Assembly (NCBI GenBank): GCA_013284265.1
Contig: JABTBR010000002.1
Location: 62,001-126,000 of the forward strand
Reading direction: 5' to 3'
DNA: 64,000 nt
Source: Oxalobacteraceae bacterium
GTDB lineage: Bacteria; Pseudomonadota; Gammaproteobacteria; Burkholderiales; Burkholderiaceae_D
This document shows positions 27,065-35,932 of the stretch, one piece after another. The notes below the pieces were generated by a model, which was not told the DNA's origin, did no database searches, and saw only the letters and a program-made list of their open reading frames with translations. Position 1 is the stretch's first letter. The number at the start of each line of letters is the position of its first letter. The position numbers were made by a program, and so were the translations under genes.

Positions 27065-28882
27065 ATGCTCCCGCTCAGCTCAACCACCTCCCAGCCCGCG
27101 CTGGCACCCGCCACCCCGCTAGCTCCCCTGTCCGGCGTGGCCGCCGCGCCGGCCCCGCTGAGCGACACGCTAGCGCCGGCCGAGGCGCCCGCGCCGCTGT
27201 CGACGACGGTCGACCTCTCGCCCACCGCGCAGTTCCTGTCGGCGGCCCAGCTGTCGCAGGGACAGTTGACGGCGCTGCGGAACGCGCTCGCGCCGAACGC
27301 CAGCCCGCAGCCGGGCACCGAATCGTTCGCCTTTGTCAGCAGCGCCGCGCAAAGCCTGGTCGACGGCTTCAATCTTCTGCAATCGGGGGGCATCGATTTC
27401 GACCAGTCCGCGCCCGGCACCGCCCTGCTCAACTCCCTGGTACAGCAGCTCACCGCGCCGGTGGCGGGCAACCCGGCCTCGCAGGCGGCGCAATTGGCCA
27501 GACTGGGCATCACCTTGCAACCGCCGCTGCTGTCCGATCAGGCCGGCGGCCTGTCGCTGGATACCCAGCTGCTGCGCACGGCCTTCGACGCGGAGCCGCA
27601 AAACACCGTGGATCTGCTGAGCCAGACCAGCGCCCAGTTTGTGGAAGCGGGCCGCCGCTTCGCCCGGCAGCTCAGCGCCAGCGCCCAGGCCCAGAGCGGG
27701 CAGCTGGGCCTGACCGCCGCGGAACGCGCGGCCGAGGAACGCATCGGCATCGCGCGCGCCGAAGCGCGCAGCCTGCGCAGCAATCCGGCGCCGGAAACCC
27801 AGGCCGGGAGGCTGGCCCAGACCCAGGCCGCCACCGAGCGTCAATTGAGCAGCAGCCGCGCCGAGGACCAGGCCGCGAGCGCGCTGGCCGGACGGCTGGC
27901 GGCCGAACGCCAGGCGGTCGAACGCCAGCAGCAGGCCGCGCTCCAGCAAGACCTGCAAGCCATCCAGACCGATGCCCAGCGCCTGCAGCAGCAGCGGCTG
28001 GGCCAGCAGGAGGCCAATCGCCAGGGCCCGCCGGAAACGCAAAACGAGGCCACCCGCATTACCCGCGCCCAGCAAAACACCCAGTTGCAGCAGGACCAGC
28101 AGGCACAGAACCAGACCGTCGTGCAGCGCCAGCAGGACGTGGCCCGCCAGGATGCCATCGACCAAAGCCTGCAGAACAGCCAGCGCGCGCAGGACGGCGC
28201 CGCCACCGCGCTGGCCGAGCGGCTCGCCACGCAGGCACTGATCAACGAACGCCAGCAAGTGGAAAGCGCGCAGCAGCAACGCCTGCAAGACGCCGCCGCC
28301 CTGACGGCGGCCCAGGCCGAGGCGCAGGCAGCCGCGCGCGCAGCCACCCTGGCCGGCAAGCGCGCCCCACCTGGCACGCCCGTGCAGCAAGCCAACCGCG
28401 CCACGCCGGATGCCGCTCTGGCGCGCCGCGCCGCCGAACAGCAGACGCAGGAACAGCAGCTGGCGCGTCTGGTGCAGCAGCCGACGCTGGCGCAGGCCGA
28501 AGCGGCCGACGCCAATCCGCCCGCCGTCACGGCCCAGCTGCAGGCGCAGCAAGCCAATCTGGCGGCGGCCCAGACAGCCCAGCGCGCGGCGGCCGATGCC
28601 GTGGCCGCCGCCGAAGCGCAACTGGTGGAACAGCAGGCCGTGGCCAACGCCCAGCGCGTGGCTGCTCAGGCCAGCGCGGTGCGCGCACAGAACACGGTGG
28701 ACCAGGCGCTGACGCGCAATCCGGCGCTGGCCGCGGCCATCGCCGCTGCGCACCTGAATGACGCCGCCATCGGCGCCGCCCGCCCGGTCCCCGTGGCCGC
28801 GCCGCGCACCGAGGCGATACCGGCGGTCGCCCCGGTGCGCGCCGTGCAGCCGGTGGCGGGCATCGGCGATGCCGATACCTAG
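27065..28882 (+). CDS. Gln/Ala-rich coiled-coil protein with FliD-like C-terminal motif
   Basis: 605 residues. An Ala/Pro/Thr-rich N-terminus ('DLSPTAQFLSAAQ') leads into a region (about 110-215) with 'LARLGITLQ...GGLSLDTQLLRTAFDAEPQNTVDLL', which resembles the C-terminal pattern of the flagellar cap protein FliD ('IGI...G.LSLD...L..A....P..V..L'). The remaining two thirds is Gln/Ala-rich, low complexity and predicted coiled coil. No signal peptide is seen. The competing frame from 26992 is Arg/Gly/Pro-rich and looks like a shadow. A role in flagella or adhesion is speculative. No flagellar genes are nearby. Confidence 0.75.
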   Translation: MLPLSSTTSQPALAPATPLAPLSGVAAAPAPLSDTLAPAEAPAPLSTTVDLSPTAQFLSAAQLSQGQLTALRNALAPNASPQPGTESFAFVSSAAQSLVDGFNLLQSGGIDFDQSAPGTALLNSLVQQLTAPVAGNPASQAAQLARLGITLQPPLLSDQAGGLSLDTQLLRTAFDAEPQNTVDLLSQTSAQFVEAGRRFARQLSASAQAQSGQLGLTAAERAAEERIGIARAEARSLRSNPAPETQAGRLAQTQAATERQLSSSRAEDQAASALAGRLAAERQAVERQQQAALQQDLQAIQTDAQRLQQQRLGQQEANRQGPPETQNEATRITRAQQNTQLQQDQQAQNQTVVQRQQDVARQDAIDQSLQNSQRAQDGAATALAERLATQALINERQQVESAQQQRLQDAAALTAAQAEAQAAARAATLAGKRAPPGTPVQQANRATPDAALARRAAEQQTQEQQLARLVQQPTLAQAEAADANPPAVTAQLQAQQANLAAAQTAQRAAADAVAAAEAQLVEQQAVANAQRVAAQASAVRAQNTVDQALTRNPALAAAIAAAHLNDAAIGAARPVPVAAPRTEAIPAVAPVRAVQPVAGIGDADT

Positions 28883-28923
28883 GGTTGACGCAATGCCGTT
28901 ATTCAGCGTGCCACAGCGCCTTT

Positions 28924-29036
28924 AAAACCCACGGCGTAACCCTGGGGGCCTGTCCCGTCGGGACAGGCGGGGCGCAGCCCCTCCCCGGACCCTTGGGTCA
29001 GACCCCGGCTCTTTGCCCTGGGTTCAAGCCGCAGCC
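28924..29036. repeat. Intergenic palindromic repeat, copy C
   Basis: It has the same ends as copies A and B (AAAACCCACGGCGTAACCCTGG at the left, split here, and CCCCGGCTCTTTGCC with TGGGTTC at the right). The inner part differs: CCTGTCCC-GTC-GGGACAGG plus an insertion before GGGTCAGACCCC. The gene-free stretch 28883-29240 otherwise holds only the leader of the next gene. Confidence 0.7.
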
Positions 29037-29240
29037 AGCGGCCCGCCTGCCCTCCCCCTCCTTTTCGCCGAAACCGAATTAAATTCTGGCCACCGCCCCA
29101 TTCCAGCCACATCTCCCAAAAAAACGCGCCACCATGGCTGCAAGTCACGCGATAATATGAGCCGAATTTGGCGATAATTCAGTTCCTAGTATCAGTGCAC
29201 GGCCAGCATGGCCGGCTTACAAAAACAAACAGGAGATCGA

Positions 29241-30365
29241 ATGAATTTCAAGTACATTGCAGGCGCTGTAGCGCTGCTTGGCGCTGTTGGCGGCGTCGGC
29301 GCGCAGGAAACCGTGGTAAAGATCGGTCACAGCGGTCCGCTGTCCGGTCCTCAGGCATTCTCGGGCAAGGACAATGAGAACGGTGTACGCATGGCGATCG
29401 AGGAGCTCAACGCCAAACCGATCACCGTGGCAGGCAAAAAACTGAAATTCGAACTGCTCTCCGAAGACGACCAGGGCGATCCCAAGGCCGGCATGGCGGC
29501 GGCCCAGAAGATGATCGACAGCGGCGTCAAATACGTGATCGGCCCCTACAACTCGGGCGTGGCCATTCCCGCCTCGCGCGCCTATAACGACGCCGGCGTG
29601 CTGGTGGCCACGGTGGCAAGCAATCCCAAGGTCACCCAGCACGGCTACAAGGGCCTGTTCCGCGTCAACGCCAGCGATACCCAGCTCGGCTCGCGCATGG
29701 CCCTGTACGCGGCCAATGAACTGAAACTCAAGACCGTGGCCGTGATCGACGACCGCACCGCCTTCGGCCAGGGCCTGGCCGAAGAATTCAAGAAGCAGGC
29801 GCGCGACTCCGGCATGCAGGTGGCCGGCCACGAATTCACCACCGACAAGGCCTTCGACTTCAGCTCCATCCTGACCAAGCTGAAAACCCGTAAGGTCGAA
29901 GCGATCTTCTTCGGCGGCTATGCGCCGCAGGGCGCCCCGATGGCGCGCCAGATGAAGCAACTGGGGATCAACGCCAAACTGCTGGGCGGCGACACCATCT
30001 GCACCGTCGAAATGGCCAAGCTGGGCGGCGACGCCGTCGGCGACAACGTGCTGTGCTCGCAGGGCGGCGCGATCCTGGACAAGGTGGCCAATGGCCCCGC
30101 CTTCAAGGCCCGCTACAAGGAACGCTTCAAGCAGGATGCCGACGTCTATGCCGCCGCCTACTACGACGCGACCATGATGTTCGCCCAGGCGATGCAGAAA
30201 ACCAGTTCGACCGATCCGGTACGGGTCGGCCCGGCGGTCGCCAACGGCAAATATGCGGGCGTGGCCGGCACCTACTCCTTCGACCATCGTGGCGACATGC
30301 AGCAATCGCCCGTGACCGTGTTCACCTTCAAAAACGGTCAACCGACGGCGCTGAGCAGCTACTAA
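29241..30365 (+). CDS. Branched-chain amino acid ABC transporter substrate-binding protein
   Basis: 374 residues: a signal peptide ('YIAGAVALLGAVGGVGA') and a periplasmic binding fold of the LivJ/LivK family ('VKIGHSGPLSGPQAFSGKDNENG', part shown 'VKIGHSGPLSGPQAFSGKD'). The start at 29241 has AGGAG. It would bind leucine, isoleucine, valine or related compounds in the periplasm. No permease or ATPase genes are adjacent, so it is an orphan binding protein that probably uses a pump encoded elsewhere. It is directly followed by a terminator. Confidence 0.92.
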   Translation: MNFKYIAGAVALLGAVGGVGAQETVVKIGHSGPLSGPQAFSGKDNENGVRMAIEELNAKPITVAGKKLKFELLSEDDQGDPKAGMAAAQKMIDSGVKYVIGPYNSGVAIPASRAYNDAGVLVATVASNPKVTQHGYKGLFRVNASDTQLGSRMALYAANELKLKTVAVIDDRTAFGQGLAEEFKKQARDSGMQVAGHEFTTDKAFDFSSILTKLKTRKVEAIFFGGYAPQGAPMARQMKQLGINAKLLGGDTICTVEMAKLGGDAVGDNVLCSQGGAILDKVANGPAFKARYKERFKQDADVYAAAYYDATMMFAQAMQKTSSTDPVRVGPAVANGKYAGVAGTYSFDHRGDMQQSPVTVFTFKNGQPTALSSY

Positions 30366-30409
30366 ACCAGCCGCCGGCCACGCCACCCAGCGGACCACCA
30401 AGCGGTCCG

Positions 30410-30443
30410 GCCCGCGCGTTCCCTGTGAGCGCGCGGGCTTTTT
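30410..30443 (+). terminator. Rho-independent terminator close to next start codon
   Basis: GCCCGCGCG (30410-30418) pairs with CGCGCGGGC (30430-30438), followed by TTTTT. It ends the binding-protein transcript only 18 bases before the start codon of the kinase gene. Confidence 0.85.
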
Positions 30444-30461
30444 CCAGCAGGAGCTTTGCGC

Positions 30462-33400
30462 ATGCATGCATCGAGACCGGCTCCCGCCCTGCCACTGGCG
30501 CACTTGCTGCTGCGCTTCATCCCCGCGTATTTTTTCCTGGCCTGGCTGGCGCTGTGGCTGGCGCGCCAGCCCGGCCAGCTAGGCTCGCTGTGGTATGCCG
30601 GCGCGCTCGGCACGGCCTGGCTGCTGCGCCAGCCCGGTGCGCCCGCGCGCCAGCCGGCGCTGCTGGCCGGCGCCGCGCTGGCCGGCCTGCTGGCCCGCCT
30701 GACGCTGGGTACAGCGCCGCTGCCGGCCGCCGCCGCCGCCCTCGGCGATGTGCTCGAAATGCTGCTGGCCGCCGCGCTGCTGCGGCGCTACGCCGGCCGC
30801 GCCAGCGTCGACCGCGATCCGCCCGCCCTGGTCTGGTTCATGCTGCTGGGCTGCTGCGTGCCGCCACTGCTGGGCGCCTCGCTGGCGACGCTGGTGCAGG
30901 CCTGGTCCGGCCACGGCCAGCTGCGCGACGCCTGGGCGCTGCGTTTCGTCGGTGGCGTGGTCGGTGCGATCGCCCTGCTGCCGCTGGCCATGCTGGCGCT
31001 GCGCGCCGACACCACCACCCTGCTGGAGCGTATCGGCCGGGGCCGCGCCACCGGCCTGGCAGTGGTGGCACTGGGCGCCTGCGTGTTCTCGCTCAGCTAT
31101 ATGCCCTTCCCCTTCATGGGTGTGCTGATTCCCTTGGCGGTGGTGGCGCTCAGCCTGAGCCTGGAATGCACGCTGTGGCTGGCCTTCCTGATCGCCGTGT
31201 GCACCGGCGCGATGATGTCGCTCGGTTATTTCTACCCGCCGCCGATTTACGGTCGCTGGCAAAAAGCCATGATCTACCTGCCCCTGCTGGCCGTGCTGGT
31301 CACGCCGCTGATGCTGGCCATCAGCATGCATCACAGCCGCCGCAAGGATGCGCTGCGCGTCAGCGTGGAACAGGAACTGGAACGCAACCACGCGCGCCTG
31401 CAGACCATCATCGACAATATGCCCGCGCTGGTGGCCTATTGGGACCGCGACCTGAGCAACGGCTTCGGCAACCGCACCTTCCTCGACTGGATCAATGTGC
31501 AGCCGGACCAGCTGCGGCACCACCACCTGCGCGAAGTCATCGGCGAGGAGCGCTATGCCAGCGCCCAGCCCCATATCGACGCCGTGCTGGCGGGCCACAG
31601 CCAGATGTTCGAACGCACCATGAGCGACGCCAGCGGCCAGCCGCGCCACACCATGGTGTCCTATGTGCCGGACCTGAGCGATGGCGCCGTGGTGGGCTTC
31701 TACGCCTTTGTGCACGACATCACCACGCTCAAGCTGGCGCAGCGCCAGCAGCACGAGGCGCGCTCCCAGCTGCAGGCGGTGATCGACGCGGCCAGCGAAT
31801 TCGCCATCGTCTCCACCGATACGTCCGGCATGATCGAGCTGTTCTCCACCGGCGCCCAGCGCATGCTGGGCTACCGCGCCGACGAGATGGTCGGCCGGCG
31901 CACCCCGGAATGCCTGCATCTGCCCGAGGAGATCGCGCTGCGCGCGGCCCAGCTCAGCGTCCAGCTGGAGCGCCCGATCGCCGGCGTGGAAGCGCTGATC
32001 GCGGTGGCCCGTCTGGGCCAGGTCGACGAGCAGGAATGGCGCCTGCGCCGCAAGGACGGCGGCCTGGTGCCGGTGCGCCTGGTGACCACCGCGGTGCACG
32101 ATGCGGACGGCAGGCTCAGTGGCTTCCTCGGCATCGCCCACGACATCACCCGCCAGCAGGAACTGGAAAGCTCGCTGGTCACGGCCAAGGACGCGGCCGA
32201 AGCGGCCAGCCTGGCCAAGAGCGAGTTCGTGGCCAATATGAGCCATGAAATCCGCACCCCGCTCAACGCCGTGCTGGGCATGGCCTACCTGCTCGACACG
32301 CCCGCGCTGGCGCCGGAGCAGCGCAACTACGTGGCCATGATCCGCTCGTCCGGGCGTTCGCTGCTGAGCATCCTGAACGATATCCTCGACTTCGAAAAAG
32401 TCGAGGCGGGCCGCATGGAACTGTCGGAGCAGCCGTTCCGGCTCGACGACGTGCTCGGCACGCTGGCCAATATCATGACCGTCAACGCCGGCGACAAGCC
32501 GCTCGACCTGGCGCTGGGGGTGGAACCGGACGTGCCGCGCGCGCTGGTCGGCGACGGCCAGCGCCTGCAGCAGGTGCTGGTCAACCTGGCCGGCAACGCC
32601 ATCAAGTTCACCGACAGCGGCGAAGTGGCGCTGCTGGTCGAGCATCTGCCGGCGCGCCCGCCCGGCGCGGCGGCGCCGGCCGATGGCAGCGTGCTGCTGC
32701 GCTTCACCGTGCGCGACACCGGCATCGGCATCCCGCAGGAACAGCAGCAGCGCCTGTTCGGCGCCTTCTTCCAGGGCGACTCCTCGATCTCGCGGCGCTA
32801 TGGCGGCACCGGCCTGGGGCTGGCCATTTCGCGCCGCCTGGTCGAGCTGATGGGCGGCCAGATCCTGCTGCGCAGCCAGCCCGGCAAGGGCAGCACCTTC
32901 AGCGTCACGCTGCCTTTCCGCCAGGCCGGCGGCGCCGCGCCTGGCAGCGTCCAGGACCGCCCCCAGCAATTGCTGCTGGTCGGCCCGCCCCGCACCAGCC
33001 TGGCCTACCTGGGCAAGACGCTGGCGGCCGCGCCGGTGCGGGTGCAGCACGCCGAAGACAGCGAGGCCACCCTGGCCGCGCTGCGGGCGCACAGCGCGGC
33101 CGGGCGCGCCTGCGACGCGGTGCTGATCGACTGGCCGCCCGCCGCGGCCGACAGCACCATCGTCAGCCAGATCCGCGCCTTGACAGCGGCAGCCGCGCCG
33201 GCGCCGCACATCATCCTGCTGGCCGATGGCGCCATCCATACCCGCCTGCTCACCCAGTCCGGCAGCCACGACGCCGACGCCGTGCTGGTCAAGCCGGTCA
33301 CCCGGCGCGCGCTGCACGAAACCCTGCAGCGCCTGCGCGGAGCGGCCCAGGCCAGCGAGCCGAACGCGGTGCTGCCCGGCACCGGCGCGGCGCCCGCGCT

Positions 33401-34217
33401 GGCCGGCGTGCGCCTGCTGCTGGTGGAAGACAATCCGCTCAACCAGATCGTCGCCTGCGGCATGCTGCGCCATGCCGGCGCCACCGTGATCCTGGCCGGC
33501 GACGGCGTGCAGGCGCTCGAGCGCCTGCGCGAGGGTCCGCGCGAATACGATCTGGTGCTGATGGATGTGCAGATGCCACGCATGGACGGCTACAGCGCCG
33601 CCCGCGCGATCCGCCACGAGCTGCAACTGAACCTGCCCATCCTGGCCATGACGGCCGGCGTCACCCAGGCCGAGCAGCGGCTATGCCGCGCGGCGGGCAT
33701 GAACGACGTCATCGCCAAGCCGGTCGAGGTCGACGAGATGCTGGCCACCATCGTGCGCACCCTGGTCATGCACAGCGCGGCCAGCGTGGAGGGCGGCGCG
33801 TCGGCGGCCGCCGCCGCCCTGGCGGCCGCTGCGGCCACTGCGGCATCCGCCCCGAACGGCGACTCGGCCGCCCTCGATCAGCTGGCCCGGCTCGCCGCCG
33901 CCGACCCGGCCTACCGCGTCAAGCTGCATGCGCTGGTCAGCCAGTGCATCGAGGAGGCGCCGGAAAAAATGCGGCAACTCAGGCTGGCCTGGGAAGCGGG
34001 ACATCGGCAGGCTTGCGCCGAGCAGCTGCACACGCTGCGCGGCGCGGTGGGCATGTTCGGTGCGCGCCAGTTCGCCGAGCTGTCGCTGGCGCTGGAACAG
34101 GCCATCGCCGGCAAGGACCATGCGTCGGTGGGGGGGCAACTGGATGCGGCCGACACCGCGCTGCAACTGGCGCTGCAGGGCGCGCGCCAGTGGCTGGCGC
34201 GCCAGCCGCAGGATTGA
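30462..34217 (+). CDS. MASE1 hybrid histidine kinase with two receivers and HPt
   Basis: 1251 residues from the ATG at 30462 (CAGGAG upstream; TTG at 30456 is an alternative). Order: an integral-membrane MASE1 sensor (about 8-285), two PAS domains (about 305-425 and 435-560), HisKA ('NMSHEIRTPLNAVLGM'), HATPase ('NLAGNAIKF', 'DTGIGI', 'GTGLGLAIS'), a degenerate receiver (about 825-950), a canonical receiver ('LLLVEDNPLNQ', Asp in 'LVLMDVQMPRMDG', Lys in 'VIAKPVE'), and an HPt domain with 'LHTLRGAVGMFGA'. It can carry a full internal phosphorelay, His-Asp-His. The final target is unknown. Its stop codon abuts that of the convergent ANTAR regulator. Confidence 0.93.
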   Translation: MHASRPAPALPLAHLLLRFIPAYFFLAWLALWLARQPGQLGSLWYAGALGTAWLLRQPGAPARQPALLAGAALAGLLARLTLGTAPLPAAAAALGDVLEMLLAAALLRRYAGRASVDRDPPALVWFMLLGCCVPPLLGASLATLVQAWSGHGQLRDAWALRFVGGVVGAIALLPLAMLALRADTTTLLERIGRGRATGLAVVALGACVFSLSYMPFPFMGVLIPLAVVALSLSLECTLWLAFLIAVCTGAMMSLGYFYPPPIYGRWQKAMIYLPLLAVLVTPLMLAISMHHSRRKDALRVSVEQELERNHARLQTIIDNMPALVAYWDRDLSNGFGNRTFLDWINVQPDQLRHHHLREVIGEERYASAQPHIDAVLAGHSQMFERTMSDASGQPRHTMVSYVPDLSDGAVVGFYAFVHDITTLKLAQRQQHEARSQLQAVIDAASEFAIVSTDTSGMIELFSTGAQRMLGYRADEMVGRRTPECLHLPEEIALRAAQLSVQLERPIAGVEALIAVARLGQVDEQEWRLRRKDGGLVPVRLVTTAVHDADGRLSGFLGIAHDITRQQELESSLVTAKDAAEAASLAKSEFVANMSHEIRTPLNAVLGMAYLLDTPALAPEQRNYVAMIRSSGRSLLSILNDILDFEKVEAGRMELSEQPFRLDDVLGTLANIMTVNAGDKPLDLALGVEPDVPRALVGDGQRLQQVLVNLAGNAIKFTDSGEVALLVEHLPARPPGAAAPADGSVLLRFTVRDTGIGIPQEQQQRLFGAFFQGDSSISRRYGGTGLGLAISRRLVELMGGQILLRSQPGKGSTFSVTLPFRQAGGAAPGSVQDRPQQLLLVGPPRTSLAYLGKTLAAAPVRVQHAEDSEATLAALRAHSAAGRACDAVLIDWPPAAADSTIVSQIRALTAAAAPAPHIILLADGAIHTRLLTQSGSHDADAVLVKPVTRRALHETLQRLRGAAQASEPNAVLPGTGAAPALAGVRLLLVEDNPLNQIVACGMLRHAGATVILAGDGVQALERLREGPREYDLVLMDVQMPRMDGYSAARAIRHELQLNLPILAMTAGVTQAEQRLCRAAGMNDVIAKPVEVDEMLATIVRTLVMHSAASVEGGASAAAAALAAAAATAASAPNGDSAALDQLARLAAADPAYRVKLHALVSQCIEEAPEKMRQLRLAWEAGHRQACAEQLHTLRGAVGMFGARQFAELSLALEQAIAGKDHASVGGQLDAADTALQLALQGARQWLARQPQD

Positions 34218-34844
34218 TCAGTCCGAAGCTGGCTTGAGCAGCGCACGGAAGGCGCTGCGCAATTCTTCGCTGTCGAGCAGTTCATTGGCCACTTCGTGCA
34301 CCTTGCGCCGGTTGGCGCGCGAATAGCTGCGCAGCGCCTCGAAGGCGAGGTCGCGGTCCACATGAAAATGCGCCATCAGCATGCCCACCGCCATGCCGGT
34401 TTCGCGGCCGGCCGCCAGCGCGCTGGTCAGGCTGCTCTCGCGCCCGCGCAGGCGCTTGATTTCGTCGGCCCGGCCCAGCGCCGTCTCCACCGCCGGCACC
34501 ACCTGGGCGATATCGAAAGGCTTGACCAGATAGCCGACCGCGCCATGCTCGGTGGCCTGGCGCACGATGTCGGCCTCGCCGCGGGCGGAGATGAACATGA
34601 ACTGCGTGGTGGTGCCGGTGTGCAGGCGCTGCGCCAGTTCGATGCCGGACATGCCCGTCATGACCACGTCGAGAATGGCCAGGTCGGGATTGAACTCCAG
34701 CTCCAGTTGCAGCGCCTGGGCGCCACTGCTGGCCTCTGCCGTTTCAAAGCCGGCATTGCGCAGCACCTGGCCAATGGTGGCCAAGATCAGCTCATCGTCA
34801 TCGACCAGCAGGATGCGGCGCTTGGCATTGGGCGTGCTCGTCAT
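34218..34844 (-). CDS. ANTAR-domain response regulator
   Basis: 208 residues: a receiver ('ILLVDDDELILATI', Asp in 'LAILDVVMTGMSG', Lys in 'YLVKPFDI'), a short coiled coil, and a C-terminal ANTAR domain ('TGMAVGMLMAHFHVDRDLAFEALRSYSR', shown in part 'MAVGMLMAHFHVDRDLAFEA'). ANTAR proteins bind paired hairpins in RNA and act as antiterminators. The gene is convergent with the MASE1 hybrid kinase with no gap between their stop codons, and the kinase's HPt could phosphorylate this receiver. RNA targets are not evident nearby. Confidence 0.9.
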   Translation of the reverse strand: MTSTPNAKRRILLVDDDELILATIGQVLRNAGFETAEASSGAQALQLELEFNPDLAILDVVMTGMSGIELAQRLHTGTTTQFMFISARGEADIVRQATEHGAVGYLVKPFDIAQVVPAVETALGRADEIKRLRGRESSLTSALAAGRETGMAVGMLMAHFHVDRDLAFEALRSYSRANRRKVHEVANELLDSEELRSAFRALLKPASD

Positions 34845-35043
34845 GGCGTGCGGCTCCTGATTTAAATGGAATGGTTAATAATATAACATCCCTGGTTCGC
34901 ACAAGCGGAATTCGCAGACATCTTACCGCCCCGCGCCACGGAGCAGCAAGCAGGCGCTGTGAACAAGGGACTTTTCGCCGGCGGGCTGTGATAGCCGCCG
35001 AGATCCGCATCGCCCTGCCTGCCAGGCGCATTCTCCACGGCTG
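34845..35043. other. Intergenic leader region, no gene
   Basis: The gene-free stretch runs from 34845 to 35283. Its left part holds only the AT-rich promoter region of the ANTAR gene (ATTTAAATGG and TAATATAAC near 34860-34890). Its right part holds the enhancer-like repeats and sigma-54 promoter listed separately, then a leader of about 130 bases. Confidence 0.6.
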
Positions 35044-35078
35044 TTGACACGTCAATCAACACGTCTTTGACACGTCAA
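35044..35078. promoter_or_regulatory. Paired inverted repeats, probable enhancer for sigma-54 activator
   Basis: TTGACACGTCAA occurs at 35044-35055 and again at 35067-35078. Each is TTGAC-AC-GTCAA, a perfect 5+5 inverted repeat, with centres 23 bp apart, about two helical turns. They lie about 75-105 bp upstream of the predicted start site of the sigma-54 promoter, where activator sites usually sit. Although TTGACA matches a -35 element, I see no fitting -10. Confidence 0.65.
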
Positions 35079-35124
35079 CGCCTGCCCTTTGCCGCGAAAC
35101 AGGCTGATTTTCCGCATTTTTATG

Positions 35125-35141
35125 CTGGCACGCCGATTGCT
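35125..35141 (+). promoter_or_regulatory. Sigma-54 (-24/-12) promoter
   Basis: CTGGCACGCCGATTGCT matches the sigma-54 consensus YTGGCACG-N4-TTGCW at every defined position. The -24 GG is at 35127-35128 and the -12 GC at 35139-35140. Transcription should begin near 35152 and cover the two genes of unknown function that follow. A sigma-54 activator gene lies 1.4 kb downstream. Confidence 0.85.
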
Positions 35142-35283
35142 GTTAGCTGGACAACGACAAGCCGCTTGCGCCGAGGGATAGCATCCCGGTCCCGCCTGCC
35201 GAGCTGTCGTCAACAGGGACGCGCACCGTCGCGCCTCCCGCCTGGCCAATCCGGCTTCGCTCTACCCTTTCAGGAGAATCATC

Positions 35284-35874
35284 ATGTCCGGCAACGTATC
35301 GTGGATCAACGAAATTAAAAACAATACCGACAAAGCCTTCGTCATCTGGTGCTGGGACACCGGCAATGAAGGCGAATACAAGGACTGGATCACCGGCAAG
35401 CTGGTGGGCCGCAACGACGGCGGCAAGCGCGTGACGATCGCGCCGCGGGCGCATTTGCGCGTGACCGGGTGCGGCGTGCCCGACGGTGGCGACCGCGACG
35501 GCAAAAGCAAGTGCCGCGTGCTGTGCGAGGCGTCCAAGGTGATGGACAACAACCCCATGCACGACCCGGGCCGCGGCCTGCGCATCAACCGCGTGCAGGG
35601 TCCCGGCGAACAGGACCAGATCCTGTACTACAACCACGAGACGGTCGAACGCATCGCCGCGATCAATTTCCCTCGCGGCAAGGAGCAAAACCTGATCATG
35701 ACCATCGACGAACACGGCCTGAAACTGACCGTGCACGAGGAACGCACTTCCTCCGACTGGAAAGCCTACACATTCGGCCAGGAATTGGGCAAGTTCATCC
35801 TGAGCAATCTCGACGAGATCGGCAAGCTGGCGCTGGAGGCGGCCAAGGCCGCGGGCAAACTGGCCCTGCTGTAA
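35284..35874 (+). CDS. Unknown protein, first gene of sigma-54 transcript
   Basis: 196 residues with no signal peptide. The N-terminal two thirds looks beta-rich ('VSWINEIKNNTDKAFVIWCW', 'KRVTIAPRAHLRVTGCGVP'). The C-terminus is helical with an Ala/Leu-rich end ('EIGKLALEAAKAAGKLALL'). Four Cys are present. I do not recognise the family. The asparagine-rich 'IKNNTDK' turn with 'IAP' recalls beta-sandwich lectin or pore-forming folds, but this is only an impression. It is preceded by CAGGAG and a perfect sigma-54 promoter 140 bp upstream, and is followed after 58 bases by a second unknown gene. Confidence 0.8.
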   Translation: MSGNVSWINEIKNNTDKAFVIWCWDTGNEGEYKDWITGKLVGRNDGGKRVTIAPRAHLRVTGCGVPDGGDRDGKSKCRVLCEASKVMDNNPMHDPGRGLRINRVQGPGEQDQILYYNHETVERIAAINFPRGKEQNLIMTIDEHGLKLTVHEERTSSDWKAYTFGQELGKFILSNLDEIGKLALEAAKAAGKLALL

Positions 35875-35932
35875 GGATCGAGCAGTCCGGGGATCATCAT
35901 TATTGAACCGAAAAATTTCGCAGGAGATAGTC

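Noticed and set aside
26992..28761. Competing 589-codon frame overlapping the Gln-rich coiled-coil gene
   Set aside because: It is Arg/Gly/Pro/Ala-rich as expected for an out-of-frame reading, whereas the 27065 frame has a ribosome-binding site and a coherent coiled coil.
30579..33626. 1015-codon minus-strand frame opposite the MASE1 kinase gene
   Set aside because: His/Gln/Gly/Arg-rich composition and no motifs; the plus-strand gene explains the region fully.
35044..35072. TTGACA within the paired repeats as a sigma-70 -35 element
   Set aside because: No -10-like hexamer at suitable distance; the symmetric repeats and nearby sigma-54 promoter explain the motif better.
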